A stretch of 64,000 bases of DNA from Rudanella lutea DSM 19387 (lineage in GTDB: Bacteria > Bacteroidota > Bacteroidia > Cytophagales > Spirosomataceae), in the NCBI RefSeq assembly GCF_000383955.1, contig NZ_KB913013.1:3553694-3617693 (forward strand). Reading direction: 5' to 3'. The position numbers and the translations under genes were made by a program. Of the stretch, positions 1-8,349 are shown piece by piece. Position 1 is the stretch's first letter. Every line of letters begins with the position of its first letter. The notes under the pieces were generated by a model. That model was not told where the DNA came from. It saw only the letters and a list, made by a program, of their open reading frames with translations, and made no database searches.

Positions 1-671
1 CCCCACTGCACGGTGGAGTCTTCGCCCAGGGCAAATGGTCCAATAACTACGGAGCCCTCGCTTACCACAGCGTTTTTGCCGAGATAGATGGGACCATTTT
101 CGGCGTTCAGAACCGACGCCCGCACCTGAGCGCCGGGTTCCAGAAAAATATTTTCGGGCGCGTAGCAGTGCGTAAATGGGTCAGTGATGGGTTGTGAGGT
201 GCGCCCCTCGGTGATTTTGGCCAAATCGACCCGGATTTGTGCCCCGTTCTCGGCCAGCATATGCCAGATTCGGCTGATAAGCGTGATTGGCTCGGCAAAC
301 GGGCGGGCCACCCATGCGTCGGTTTGGGGCGGCTGGCGCAGGGGCTCGCGGCTCCGAACGGCCAACAGTTGCCCGTCGGGCGCTACCAGCGATTCGCCCA
401 CCGCCAGCGTCTGCACGGCCTCGACCAAAGCGGCCGTGGGGCACAAGCTACCGTTGATGTACAGGTGCTCAGGTGCGTTGGTCTGATGCGGAAACTTAGT
501 TTGCAAATACGGCTGGGTCAGATACGAAGGCTTCGTTTGAAGCCAGGTAGCCCATTTTTCGGCAATGGTCAGAATACCTACCCGAAGTTCGGCCACGGGG
601 CGCGTAAACGTAAACGGCAACAGATGCACCCGGATGGCAGGATCATCGAATAGAATCAGATTCGTTGTCAT
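1..671 (-). CDS. GlmU-like putative sugar nucleotidyltransferase, 3' end outside window
   Basis: The minus strand is open from an ATG at 669-671 to the window edge, about 223 codons, so the C-terminus is missing. The protein starts MTTNLILFDDPA and continues with a segment (TFTRPVAELRVGILTI) typical of the Bacteroidota GlmU-like NTP_transf_4 family. The visible C-terminal part (EPGAQVRASVLNAENGPIYLG, then GKNAVVSEGSVV) has the hexapeptide rhythm of a left-handed beta-helix. In this family an N-terminal nucleotidyltransferase-like domain precedes an acyltransferase-type helix; substrate is unknown. Close homologues are often named glucose-1-phosphate thymidylyltransferase, which the sequence does not prove. 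It diverges from the epimerase gene across about 130 bases. Confidence 0.75.
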   Translation of the reverse strand, partial: MTTNLILFDDPAIRVHLLPFTFTRPVAELRVGILTIAEKWATWLQTKPSYLTQPYLQTKFPHQTNAPEHLYINGSLCPTAALVEAVQTLAVGESLVAPDGQLLAVRSREPLRQPPQTDAWVARPFAEPITLISRIWHMLAENGAQIRVDLAKITEGRTSQPITDPFTHCYAPENIFLEPGAQVRASVLNAENGPIYLGKNAVVSEGSVVIGPFALGEDSTVQW

Positions 672-800
672 ACTGCAAATATCCGGCTTCCGGCGCAAAG
701 CAGAAACCCGCTCGGAAAAATTGCCCGTCGACTTCGTTTACCTAACATTGTTGCCCATCGGCCGGGTATTCAACCGCATATCTCTGTAGTTTTACGGGCT

Positions 801-1820
801 ATGAAACTCTTTTTTCACCGGTTCGACCTGCGCCTGAAACATACGTTTACGATTGCCCACGACTCACGCGATGTGCAACAGACGCTGGTGGTCGAACTCC
901 GCGATGCCAACGGCCGGCGCGGCTTCGGCGAAGCTACGGCCAACAAATATTACGGGATCACGATTGACCGTATGGTGGCTGATCTGGAAGCGATTCGGGA
1001 TCTGATTGAGCGCGAAGCCGATACCCATTCGGCCGAGAGCCTCTGGACACTTGTACACCCCTACCTGCGCGATAATCCGTTTGCGCAGTGTGCCCTCGAC
1101 GAAGCGATGCACGATCTGGTGGCCAAACGGGCGGGCGTGCCGCTTTACCAATACTGGCATCTCGACCCGGCTCGTAACCCCATCACCAATTATACGATCG
1201 GCATCGATACGGTAGAGAAAATGGTGGCCAAAATGCAGGAGTTGCCGTGGCCTCTGTACAAAATTAAGCTGGGTACGCCCGACGATATGGCCATTGTGCG
1301 CGAACTGCGGCAACATACCGAGGCCCGGTTTCGGGTCGATGCCAACTGCGGCTGGACGGCCGAGCAAACGATTCGGTTCGCCCCGGAGTTGAAAACCCTC
1401 AACGTTGAATTTATCGAGCAGCCCCTCCCGGCCGACGACTACGCCGGACAGGCACGGGTGTTTGCCGAAAGTGCCTTGCCGATAGTGGCCGACGAAAGCT
1501 GCATTGTGGAAAACGATGTGGATAAGTGTATAAACCGGTTTCACGGTGTGAATATCAAGCTGACCAAGTGCGGAGGCCTAACCCCCGCCCGACGCATGAT
1601 CGACCGGGCCAAAGGAGCGGGCATGTCGGTCATGGTGGGCTGTATGACGGAAAGCAGCGTTGGGATTTCGGCCATTGCGCAGCTGTTGCCCCTGCTCGAT
1701 TATGTCGATATGGACGGCACGTTGCTCATTACCAATAATCCGGCGTCGGGCGTCACGCTTGATTACGGTCGGGTGATTTACGCCCCCGAAAACGGAACCG
1801 GCGCTATGCTAACCCCCTAA
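801..1820 (+). CDS. Dipeptide epimerase (L-Ala-D/L-Glu epimerase type), enolase superfamily
   Basis: 339 residues, full length for the family. Enolase-superfamily landmarks are in order: KIK at residues 154-156, metal ligands D180 (in RVDANCGW), E206 (in EFIEQPLP) and D231 (in ADESC), the second catalytic lysine around K253/K256 in NIKLTKCGG, and a C-terminal CMTESSVGISA segment. These fit muconate-lactonizing-subgroup dipeptide epimerases, which convert L-Ala-D-Glu released from murein to L-Ala-L-Glu for degradation. The ATG at 801 aligns with the usual N-terminus. A PLP enzyme follows 41 bases downstream and an NlpC/P60 peptidase lies further on, supporting murein-peptide recycling. Exact substrate specificity is inferred. 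Confidence 0.88.
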   Translation: MKLFFHRFDLRLKHTFTIAHDSRDVQQTLVVELRDANGRRGFGEATANKYYGITIDRMVADLEAIRDLIEREADTHSAESLWTLVHPYLRDNPFAQCALDEAMHDLVAKRAGVPLYQYWHLDPARNPITNYTIGIDTVEKMVAKMQELPWPLYKIKLGTPDDMAIVRELRQHTEARFRVDANCGWTAEQTIRFAPELKTLNVEFIEQPLPADDYAGQARVFAESALPIVADESCIVENDVDKCINRFHGVNIKLTKCGGLTPARRMIDRAKGAGMSVMVGCMTESSVGISAIAQLLPLLDYVDMDGTLLITNNPASGVTLDYGRVIYAPENGTGAMLTP

Positions 1821-1861
1821 TTTATCTATTCTTTCTCCCGAAACGCCCAAACGCTGCCCTG

Positions 1862-2935
1862 TTGAGCTCAGATACCCACCTAACTATTGATCAACTGCCC
1901 GGTCGGTTTGTAAACTACGCCGGTCGGCAATGCCTGTTTTTTTCGGGCACCTCGTACCTCGGTATGAGCCAGAATCCGGCGTTTCAGGCACGGGTTGTTC
2001 AGGCCATGAGCCAGTACGGCACTGTGTTTGGCAGTTCGCGCAATGGCAATTTGCGGCTTCGGGTGTACGAAGAGGCCGAACGGGCACTGGCCCGCTGGAC
2101 CTCGGCCCCGGCGGCTCTGACGGTATCGTCGGGCATGATGGCCGGGCAGGTGGTGATGCAACATCTGGCCGCCAACCCCGACACGGTGTTTCTGTACGGC
2201 CCGCACACCCACCCGGCCCTGTGGCACCAGACCTCGGTCCGTTTGCCCCAACAATCGTTCGACAGTTGGGCGGCCGACCTGCCCGCGCAGGTACAGCAGC
2301 ACAGGCACCGCCCGCTGGTGCTGGCCATGAACTCGCTCGATGCCGTGCGGTCGGTGGCGTATCCGTTCGATTGGGTCGGGCAATTACCCTATCACCCGGC
2401 CCTGACGCTGGTTGTCGACGATTCGCATGGGATCGGGGTACGTGGCCGGGGTGTTTGGGCCGAGTTGGCCGCGCAGTTGCCGCCCTCGGTTCGGTTGGTG
2501 GTGACGGCCTCACTAGCTAAGGCTATGGGCTTGCCGGGCGGGCTGGTACTAGCCGACACGCCTATGGTGGAGGCTATCCGGCACACTTCGTTTTTCGGAG
2601 GGGCCTCGCCGATGGCTCCGGCTACGTTGGCCGCTTTTGCCGGGGCCGAGGAGTTGTATACCGAGGCACAAGCCCGACTGACCCGGCTGGTAGCCTTGGC
2701 CGAGCAGGTTCTGCTCCCAACGGGCCTGTTCAGGCAGGCACCGCATTACCCCGTTTTTTATACCGAGCACGATGATCTGTACGCCCACGCGCTACAGCAC
2801 GACCTGTTCATTTACTCGTTTGCCTACCCAACCCCGCGCGACAAAGCCAATACCCGCATCGTCATCAGCGCGTTTCACGAGCCCGCCGACATCGAGCGCC
2901 TAAGTGAGGTGGTACAGGCTTTTGGGGGCCATTGA
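1862..2935 (+). CDS. PLP-dependent alpha-oxoamine synthase-like enzyme (AONS/KBL family)
   Basis: 357 residues, fold-type I aminotransferase. Visible motifs are the Asp-Asp-x-His element DDSHGIG (D186, D187, H189), which contacts PLP, and the Schiff-base lysine K220 in TASLAKAMGLPGG, placed as in 8-amino-7-oxononanoate synthase and 2-amino-3-ketobutyrate CoA ligase. It is shorter than typical AONS (about 385) and the N-terminal region is abbreviated. The start taken is TTG at 1862, 41 bases after the epimerase stop; the next in-frame ATG (1963) would remove conserved N-terminal sequence. No other biotin gene is nearby, so bioF is not assigned; co-transcription with the epimerase suggests amino-acid or peptide catabolism, which is inference. 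Confidence 0.75.
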   Translation: MSSDTHLTIDQLPGRFVNYAGRQCLFFSGTSYLGMSQNPAFQARVVQAMSQYGTVFGSSRNGNLRLRVYEEAERALARWTSAPAALTVSSGMMAGQVVMQHLAANPDTVFLYGPHTHPALWHQTSVRLPQQSFDSWAADLPAQVQQHRHRPLVLAMNSLDAVRSVAYPFDWVGQLPYHPALTLVVDDSHGIGVRGRGVWAELAAQLPPSVRLVVTASLAKAMGLPGGLVLADTPMVEAIRHTSFFGGASPMAPATLAAFAGAEELYTEAQARLTRLVALAEQVLLPTGLFRQAPHYPVFYTEHDDLYAHALQHDLFIYSFAYPTPRDKANTRIVISAFHEPADIERLSEVVQAFGGH

Positions 2936-3008
2936 AGCAGATAATGCCCGTTTGCTCAGTATGTTGGTTTGAGGGTTCGGCAATACGGTATCATGCAGAA
3001 AAAACGCC

Positions 3009-3446
3009 ATGAAACACTTATTGCTATTGCTGGTGGGCCTGCTGGCCTTTGCATCCTGTAAAAAAGAAGATGAACCAATGCCCGTAGCGAGTGCGCGTGT
3101 AGCGGGTACATACGTAGTGAGCCGGATTGCCTACGACGCGCCCGGTACGGTCGACGATTACGATGTGACCCTGCCCCGGTCGGTCAATGGGGTGTCGCAG
3201 TCGGGAACACTGGTGGCGCAGCGATTCAATAACCGCGATGATGCCGTAACCATTGTGATTACCATAAAAACGACGGGGGAGCAAGATCAGAACCTTGATT
3301 TGCAGGATTTTGACCTGGCCGAGAGCGGCCGAACGCTGAACCTGAATTTCAACGGGGCTACCTACGGTACGACCGATGGCAATACCATCAAACTTGATTT
3401 TACCGAAAACGGCGAGCGGTTAGTGGTCGAAGCCAAACGGCAATAA
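3009..3446 (+). CDS. Small predicted lipoprotein, function unknown
   Basis: 145 residues. The N-terminus MKHLLLLLVGLLAFASCKKE is a lipoprotein signal with the acylated cysteine at residue 17, followed by charged residues as in Bacteroidota outer-membrane lipoproteins. The mature part is rich in Thr, Val, Asp and Asn with alternating polar/hydrophobic residues, suggesting a small beta-barrel or beta-sandwich (lipocalin-like size). I recognise no specific family. It sits between the PLP enzyme and the NlpC/P60 peptidase on the same strand. Confidence 0.75.
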   Translation: MKHLLLLLVGLLAFASCKKEDEPMPVASARVAGTYVVSRIAYDAPGTVDDYDVTLPRSVNGVSQSGTLVAQRFNNRDDAVTIVITIKTTGEQDQNLDLQDFDLAESGRTLNLNFNGATYGTTDGNTIKLDFTENGERLVVEAKRQ

Positions 3447-3516
3447 CATAGCCAACGGCTTACGGGGCCGGTAGCGGTTTTGGCTGTTGCTGGCCTCTTT
3501 TTGTTTATTTTGTAGT

Positions 3517-4629
3517 ATGATGCGCTTTCTTCTTTCGGTAGGTATTGCCGTACTGCTCCATTCGGTAGGTCTGGCTCAATCGCTTTCCTCGGTTATCGAC
3601 TCGGTTCGGCAGCAGTACGCGCCCGACGGCCGGGTGGCTCTATTTCAGGTAACCCTCGACTCGGCCGGGACAATCGTCGGCAAAACGAACCTGCCCGAAG
3701 CCAAACAAGCGTTGCTCACGCGGCTGAATACCCGAAAGATGCCTTTTCGGGAGCAGATTCAGGTGTTACCTGCCCCTTCGCTCGAGGATAAAACCTATGC
3801 CGTTGTGACGGTTTCGGTGGCTAACCTGCGCTCAAACCCCCGCGATGCGGCCGAACTGGCTACGCAGGCGCTGCTGGGCATGCCTTTGCGCGTTTGGGAT
3901 AAAGATCGGGGCTGGTATCAGGTACAAACGCCCGATGGATACATTGCCTGGGTCGATTTCGGTGGTTTTGAGCGCATGACCAAAGCCCAGTTTGAGGCCT
4001 GGGAACAAACGCCCAAGCTCATATATACCCAACCGTTTGGGTTTTGCTTTAGTAAGCCCGACCGGGAGTCGCAGACTGTTTCGGATCTGGTTGCCGGGAA
4101 CCTGCTAACGTTGGTAGCTACTACCAAAACGTTTTACGAAGTGCGTTACCCCGACGGCCGCGCGGGATTTGTGAGCCGGGCGGAGGCCCAACCCTATACC
4201 GAGTGGAAGGCCAAAGCCGCAGCTACCGAAGCGTCGCTGACCCAAACAGCCCGCCGACTCATGGGCATTCCGTACCTCTGGGGCGGCACCTCGACCAAGG
4301 GGATGGATTGCAGCGGCTTCACCAAAACGGTGTACGCGCTCAATGGCACCATGCTCGCCCGCGATGCTTCGCAGCAGGTACATCAGGGGACTCTGGTGCC
4401 CACACCCGACCACGATTTCTCCCAGCTACGGCCGGGCGATCTGCTGTTTTTCGGGACGCCCGCTACCGCCGATAAGCCCGAGCGGGTAGTGCACGTGGGT
4501 ATGTGGCTGGGCAACGGCGAATTTATTCACGCGTCGGGTCAGATTCGGGTCGCAAGCCTTGATCCCAAGGCTCCTCATTTCAACGAATACGAGTGGAAAC
4601 GGTTTCTGCGGGCCAAGCGGATGCGGTAA
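3517..4629 (+). CDS. NlpC/P60 (C40) family peptidase with bacterial SH3 domains
   Basis: Exported cysteine peptidase predicted to cut murein stem peptides. The ATG at 3517 is preferred over an upstream in-frame TTG (3487) because it starts a clean signal peptide (MMRFLLSVGIAVLLHSVGLAQ). Two SH3b-like segments follow, the first containing VSVANLRSNP and the second around NLLTLVATTKTFYEVRYPDG. The C-terminal domain has catalytic Cys265 in DCSGF, His326 in VVHVGMW and a third polar residue His338 in FIHASG, the full NlpC/P60 set. About 370 residues, the usual length for dipeptidyl-peptidase VI-type enzymes, which release L-Ala-gamma-D-Glu, the substrate of the epimerase four genes upstream. Confidence 0.88.
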   Translation: MMRFLLSVGIAVLLHSVGLAQSLSSVIDSVRQQYAPDGRVALFQVTLDSAGTIVGKTNLPEAKQALLTRLNTRKMPFREQIQVLPAPSLEDKTYAVVTVSVANLRSNPRDAAELATQALLGMPLRVWDKDRGWYQVQTPDGYIAWVDFGGFERMTKAQFEAWEQTPKLIYTQPFGFCFSKPDRESQTVSDLVAGNLLTLVATTKTFYEVRYPDGRAGFVSRAEAQPYTEWKAKAAATEASLTQTARRLMGIPYLWGGTSTKGMDCSGFTKTVYALNGTMLARDASQQVHQGTLVPTPDHDFSQLRPGDLLFFGTPATADKPERVVHVGMWLGNGEFIHASGQIRVASLDPKAPHFNEYEWKRFLRAKRMR

Positions 4630-5126
4630 CCTGAGCAGAAAGTTAGATACGGAACAGAGACCGCTAAATCGGGAGGTTATTAAAATAAGATTAAAGACTA
4701 TGTATCTTTTCTGGCGACCCCTCACTCGTTATTTTCCTAATACCGGCATGGCCATACTTGAGTAAAATTACTTCGTCTGTATTCTTTTAGTTGCTTTGCT
4801 AATTAGTATGCAGACAAGTTTAAGTAGTATCGTATATAGATTAACGTAACGTTAAAATAGGCCTATAAATGAGCCTATTATTGGCCTTAGTAAACAGCTG
4901 TTATCTTAAAAAAGTGATAAGTAAATTACTTAAGATCTGCGTAACATGTAGGGTTTCTGTTTAATATACTTGAGAGGTAGGAAAAGTAATATTTTTATCA
5001 TTTTTAATCGTTATTTTATTGATAGTCGTAATGATATTCTGCAAAGTAGGTATTTGACAGAATCTTTAACTGTTAACAAATTTTAAGATATTTGTCTCCT
5101 AACTAAAGTCAATCATCTTAACAAAC
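4630..5126. other. AT-rich intergenic region before susC
   Basis: About 500 bases with no convincing gene or RNA. It is much more AT-rich than its surroundings and must hold the control region of the SusC/SusD operon. It contains a 15-base perfect palindrome at 4841-4855 and an adjacent hairpin at 4856-4879; no clear TAnnTTTG box was found. Confidence 0.6.
4841..4879. promoter_or_regulatory. Candidate operator: palindrome plus hairpin upstream of susC
   Basis: TTAACGTAACGTTAA at 4841-4855 is a perfect 7-base inverted repeat around one central base. It is followed by AATAGGC (4856-4862) and GCCTATT (4873-4879) as a second inverted repeat. They lie about 250 bases before susC. A role as regulator binding site is inference from symmetry only; nothing in the window identifies the regulator. 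Confidence 0.3.
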
Positions 5127-8100
5127 ATGCGTAAACTTTTAATTGTACAGCTTTTGCTGTGCATGTTCAGTTTGCCCTTGCTGGCCCAGGATCGGGTGGT
5201 GACGGGCAAAGTGACATCAGCAGAGGATGGCTCCACGCTACCTGGTGTAAACGTTACGGTCAAAGGAACCTCACGGGGAACCAGTACGGACGTAGATGGC
5301 CAGTACCGACTCAACGTACCCGAAGGCGCAACCCTTGTTTTTAGTTTTATCGGATTCGCCCGGCAGGAAGTAGCAGTAGGAAGCCGTTCGACAATTGACC
5401 TCGCGTTGGCTACCGATGCGTCGCAGTTGCAGGAAGTGGTTGTAACGGCGCTCGGCATTGCCCGCGACAAAAAAGCGCTCAACTATGCGGTTCAGGAAAT
5501 TAAGCAGGAGAAACTGAACATTGCCCGCGAGCAGAACGTAGCCAATGCCCTCGCCGGTAAAATTGCCGGGGTGCAGGTACTCGGGCAGTCGGGGGCTAAG
5601 TTCGGTACACCGTCGATCCGGATTCGGGGGGTGAACTCGCTCACCGGAAACGACCCGCTCTACGTAGTCGACGGTACGCCAACCGACGTGAGCCAGGTAA
5701 ACATGGACGATGTCGAAAACCTGTCGGTACTGAAAGGACCTTCGGCCACGGCCCTGTACGGTAACCGGGCCTCGGCCGGGGTTATTGTGATTACGACCAA
5801 GCGCGCGAAAGCGGGCGAAACCCGGCTCGATATTAACCACAGCACGACGCTCGATATGGTGGCCATGTTGCCCAAATATCAGAACGAATACGGTGGTGGC
5901 TATTCGCAGGATTGGGAAACGTTTGAGTTTGACCCCAAAATTCACCCGGCCAATTGGGCCTCGTTTAACGGGCAGAAGATTCTGGACTACTCGGCCGACG
6001 AAAGCTGGGGACCCCGCTTGGATGGGTCGCCCCACCGCTCGGCGTTCTCGTGGCAGCAGGGGCCTGAGTTTGGGCAGTTGACGCCGTTCTCTCCGCAGCC
6101 TAACAACGTACGCGACTTCTTCGAGAAGCCCATCAGCAACAACACCAACATTGCATTCTCGCGCGGCACCGAAGCCTTTCAGAGCCGGATTTCTTACTCA
6201 CACATCACCAACAACGGTATCATTCCCAACTCAGCGCAGTCGCGGGATTTCATCAGTGCTAAAAACTCGATTGTGTTTGGCAAGAACCTGACGGCCAACC
6301 TGAACCTGAACTACACCTCGACCCGCACCGTGAACCAACCCGCCGACCGGTACGGCTCGTCGGGGGGGACCACGCCCGGTGGTAGCCCGATTGGCGTATC
6401 AAATGCCATTCTGAATGGCTACAACCAAACCATCGGCTCGTTTAACCAGTGGTTTCAGCGGCAGTTGCGCATGGACGACCTCCGCAACTACAAAAACCCC
6501 GACGGTACGTTCCGGAGCTGGAACATTGGCGGACCAACCGACCCCCGGCCCAAGTATTGGGACAGCCCCTTTACGCAGGCCTACGAAAACACCAACGTGA
6601 ACCGGGGCGACCGCTTGTTCGGTGACTTTGGCCTGACTTATCAGTTTACGCCAAGCCTGAAGGCCTCGGCTACGGTACGCCGGGATCAGAACAACTATTA
6701 CCAGGAGGGCCGCATTGCCACAGGCACGCTCAACGAGGGTGGCCGGGGTGGTTTCTCAACGCTATCGTCGAGCTCACGGGAGAACAACTACGAATTGCTG
6801 GTGAACTACGCCCAGGATTTCAAAGACCTCTCGATTGTGGCCAATGCTGGGGGTAACATCCGTTACAACCGGACAGATGGCTTGTTTCAGGCCACGGTTG
6901 GTGGCTTGTCGGCACCGGGCTTTTACAACATAGCGGGTTCGATCAGTCGCCCTGTGGCCAACAATTACCTGTTTGAACGTCAGGTAAATAGCTTGTTCGG
7001 TAACGTGAGCATTGGTTTCCGCGATTTTGTATTCGTGGAGGCTTCGTTGCGCAACGACTGGTCGTCGACCCTGCCTGCTGGCAACAACTCGTACCTGTAC
7101 CCCTCGGTATCGGCGGGTCTGGTGTTTACCGAGCTGATTCCGCGTAACAACGTGCTGTCGTACGGTAAAATTCGGGCCGGTTACGCTCAGGTGGGTACCG
7201 ACGTAGGCCCGTACCAAACGGCGCTGGCTTACTCGGTAGGTACGTCGTACGGCAACAACTCAACGTTCTTCCTGCCGGGCACGTTGCCCAACGCGGGCCT
7301 GTTGCCGGGTCTGTCGTCGTCGTACGAAGGGGGTATCGACTTGCGTTTCCTCAACAACCGGTTCGGGCTGGAGTTTACGGCGTATCAGAACAACAACCGG
7401 AACCAGATTATCCCGTTGCCGGTAGCGCCCACGAGCGGCTACACCAACGCGATCATCAACGCCGGTCTGATTCAGACGTCGGGTCTGGAACTGCACTTGT
7501 TTGCCAGCCCGATTCGTTCGGCAAATGGGTTCAACTGGGATTTCGACCTGAACTTCGACCGCAACCGCTCTAAGGTGGTAGAATTGGCCGAAGGGCTGAC
7601 CAACTATCAGGTAGATGGTCCGCAGTGGCGTACCCTGACCCTGAATGCCCGCGTGGGTCAGGACTGGGGCGCTCTGTACGGTCAGGGCATCAAGAAAGAC
7701 GCCAACGGGCAACCGCTGATCTACGGCTCGGGCACCAACGCAGGTTTGTACGTGAAAGAAGACAACGTATATCTCGGTTCGGTACTGCCCAAGTTCAAAG
7801 GTGGCTGGTTGAACACCTTCGCCTACAAAGGCGTAACCATGCGCGTAAACACTGATTTTGTGGTAGGTGGCAAATTCTTCTCGACCACGAAAATGTTTAA
7901 CGCCTACTCGGGTCTGGCGGCCGAAACGGCGGGCCTGAACGAGTTGGGTAACCCCAAGCGCGACCCTGTAGCCGACGGTGGTGGTATTCTGCTCGAAGGT
8001 GTGACCGAAGAGGGCCGTCCCAATACGACCCGTGTGGAAGCACAAAACCTGTACGAGAACTGGCTGTTTGCCCTCAACGAGCGTTGGATCTACGACAAAA

Positions 8101-8327
8101 CCTATGTGAAGCTCCGCGAGGTGTCGATTGGCTACAACCTGCCAACCCGCGTGTTGGGTCGGTTCATCAAGTCGGCCAACGTATCGCTCATTGCCCGGAA
8201 CCCGCTGTTGATTTACAGCGCCATTGGCGGTGGTATCGACATTTCGGAGTCAGAAACCATCTGGTACGAGGGTGGGCAGCTGCCACCGGTTCGTTCGTTC
8301 GGGGTTAACGTTCGGTTAGGTCTATAA
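5127..8327 (+). CDS. SusC/RagA-family TonB-linked outer-membrane protein
   Basis: 1066 residues, the usual SusC length. Signal peptide MRKLLIVQLLLCMFSLPLLAQ is followed by a CarboxypepD_reg-like domain (VTGKVTSAEDGSTLPGVNVTV, about residues 25-100), a TonB-box-like LQEVVVTALG and the plug domain carrying SIRGVNSLTGNDPLYVVDGTP. The remaining roughly 800 residues, ending SFGVNVRLGL, form the beta-barrel. SusC proteins import oligomeric substrates (glycans, peptides) across the outer membrane using TonB energy, with SusD as lid. susD follows after 22 bases. No glycoside hydrolase, sulfatase, sigma factor or anti-sigma gene is attached, so the substrate is unknown. Confidence 0.95.
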   Translation: MRKLLIVQLLLCMFSLPLLAQDRVVTGKVTSAEDGSTLPGVNVTVKGTSRGTSTDVDGQYRLNVPEGATLVFSFIGFARQEVAVGSRSTIDLALATDASQLQEVVVTALGIARDKKALNYAVQEIKQEKLNIAREQNVANALAGKIAGVQVLGQSGAKFGTPSIRIRGVNSLTGNDPLYVVDGTPTDVSQVNMDDVENLSVLKGPSATALYGNRASAGVIVITTKRAKAGETRLDINHSTTLDMVAMLPKYQNEYGGGYSQDWETFEFDPKIHPANWASFNGQKILDYSADESWGPRLDGSPHRSAFSWQQGPEFGQLTPFSPQPNNVRDFFEKPISNNTNIAFSRGTEAFQSRISYSHITNNGIIPNSAQSRDFISAKNSIVFGKNLTANLNLNYTSTRTVNQPADRYGSSGGTTPGGSPIGVSNAILNGYNQTIGSFNQWFQRQLRMDDLRNYKNPDGTFRSWNIGGPTDPRPKYWDSPFTQAYENTNVNRGDRLFGDFGLTYQFTPSLKASATVRRDQNNYYQEGRIATGTLNEGGRGGFSTLSSSSRENNYELLVNYAQDFKDLSIVANAGGNIRYNRTDGLFQATVGGLSAPGFYNIAGSISRPVANNYLFERQVNSLFGNVSIGFRDFVFVEASLRNDWSSTLPAGNNSYLYPSVSAGLVFTELIPRNNVLSYGKIRAGYAQVGTDVGPYQTALAYSVGTSYGNNSTFFLPGTLPNAGLLPGLSSSYEGGIDLRFLNNRFGLEFTAYQNNNRNQIIPLPVAPTSGYTNAIINAGLIQTSGLELHLFASPIRSANGFNWDFDLNFDRNRSKVVELAEGLTNYQVDGPQWRTLTLNARVGQDWGALYGQGIKKDANGQPLIYGSGTNAGLYVKEDNVYLGSVLPKFKGGWLNTFAYKGVTMRVNTDFVVGGKFFSTTKMFNAYSGLAAETAGLNELGNPKRDPVADGGGILLEGVTEEGRPNTTRVEAQNLYENWLFALNERWIYDKTYVKLREVSIGYNLPTRVLGRFIKSANVSLIARNPLLIYSAIGGGIDISESETIWYEGGQLPPVRSFGVNVRLGL

Positions 8328-8349
8328 TTTTAATTCTGTCGAAACTCCC

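Noticed and set aside
1862-2935. Calling the alpha-oxoamine-synthase gene bioF.
   Set aside because: It is short, has no biotin neighbours and lies beside a dipeptide epimerase, so the biotin role is not supported.
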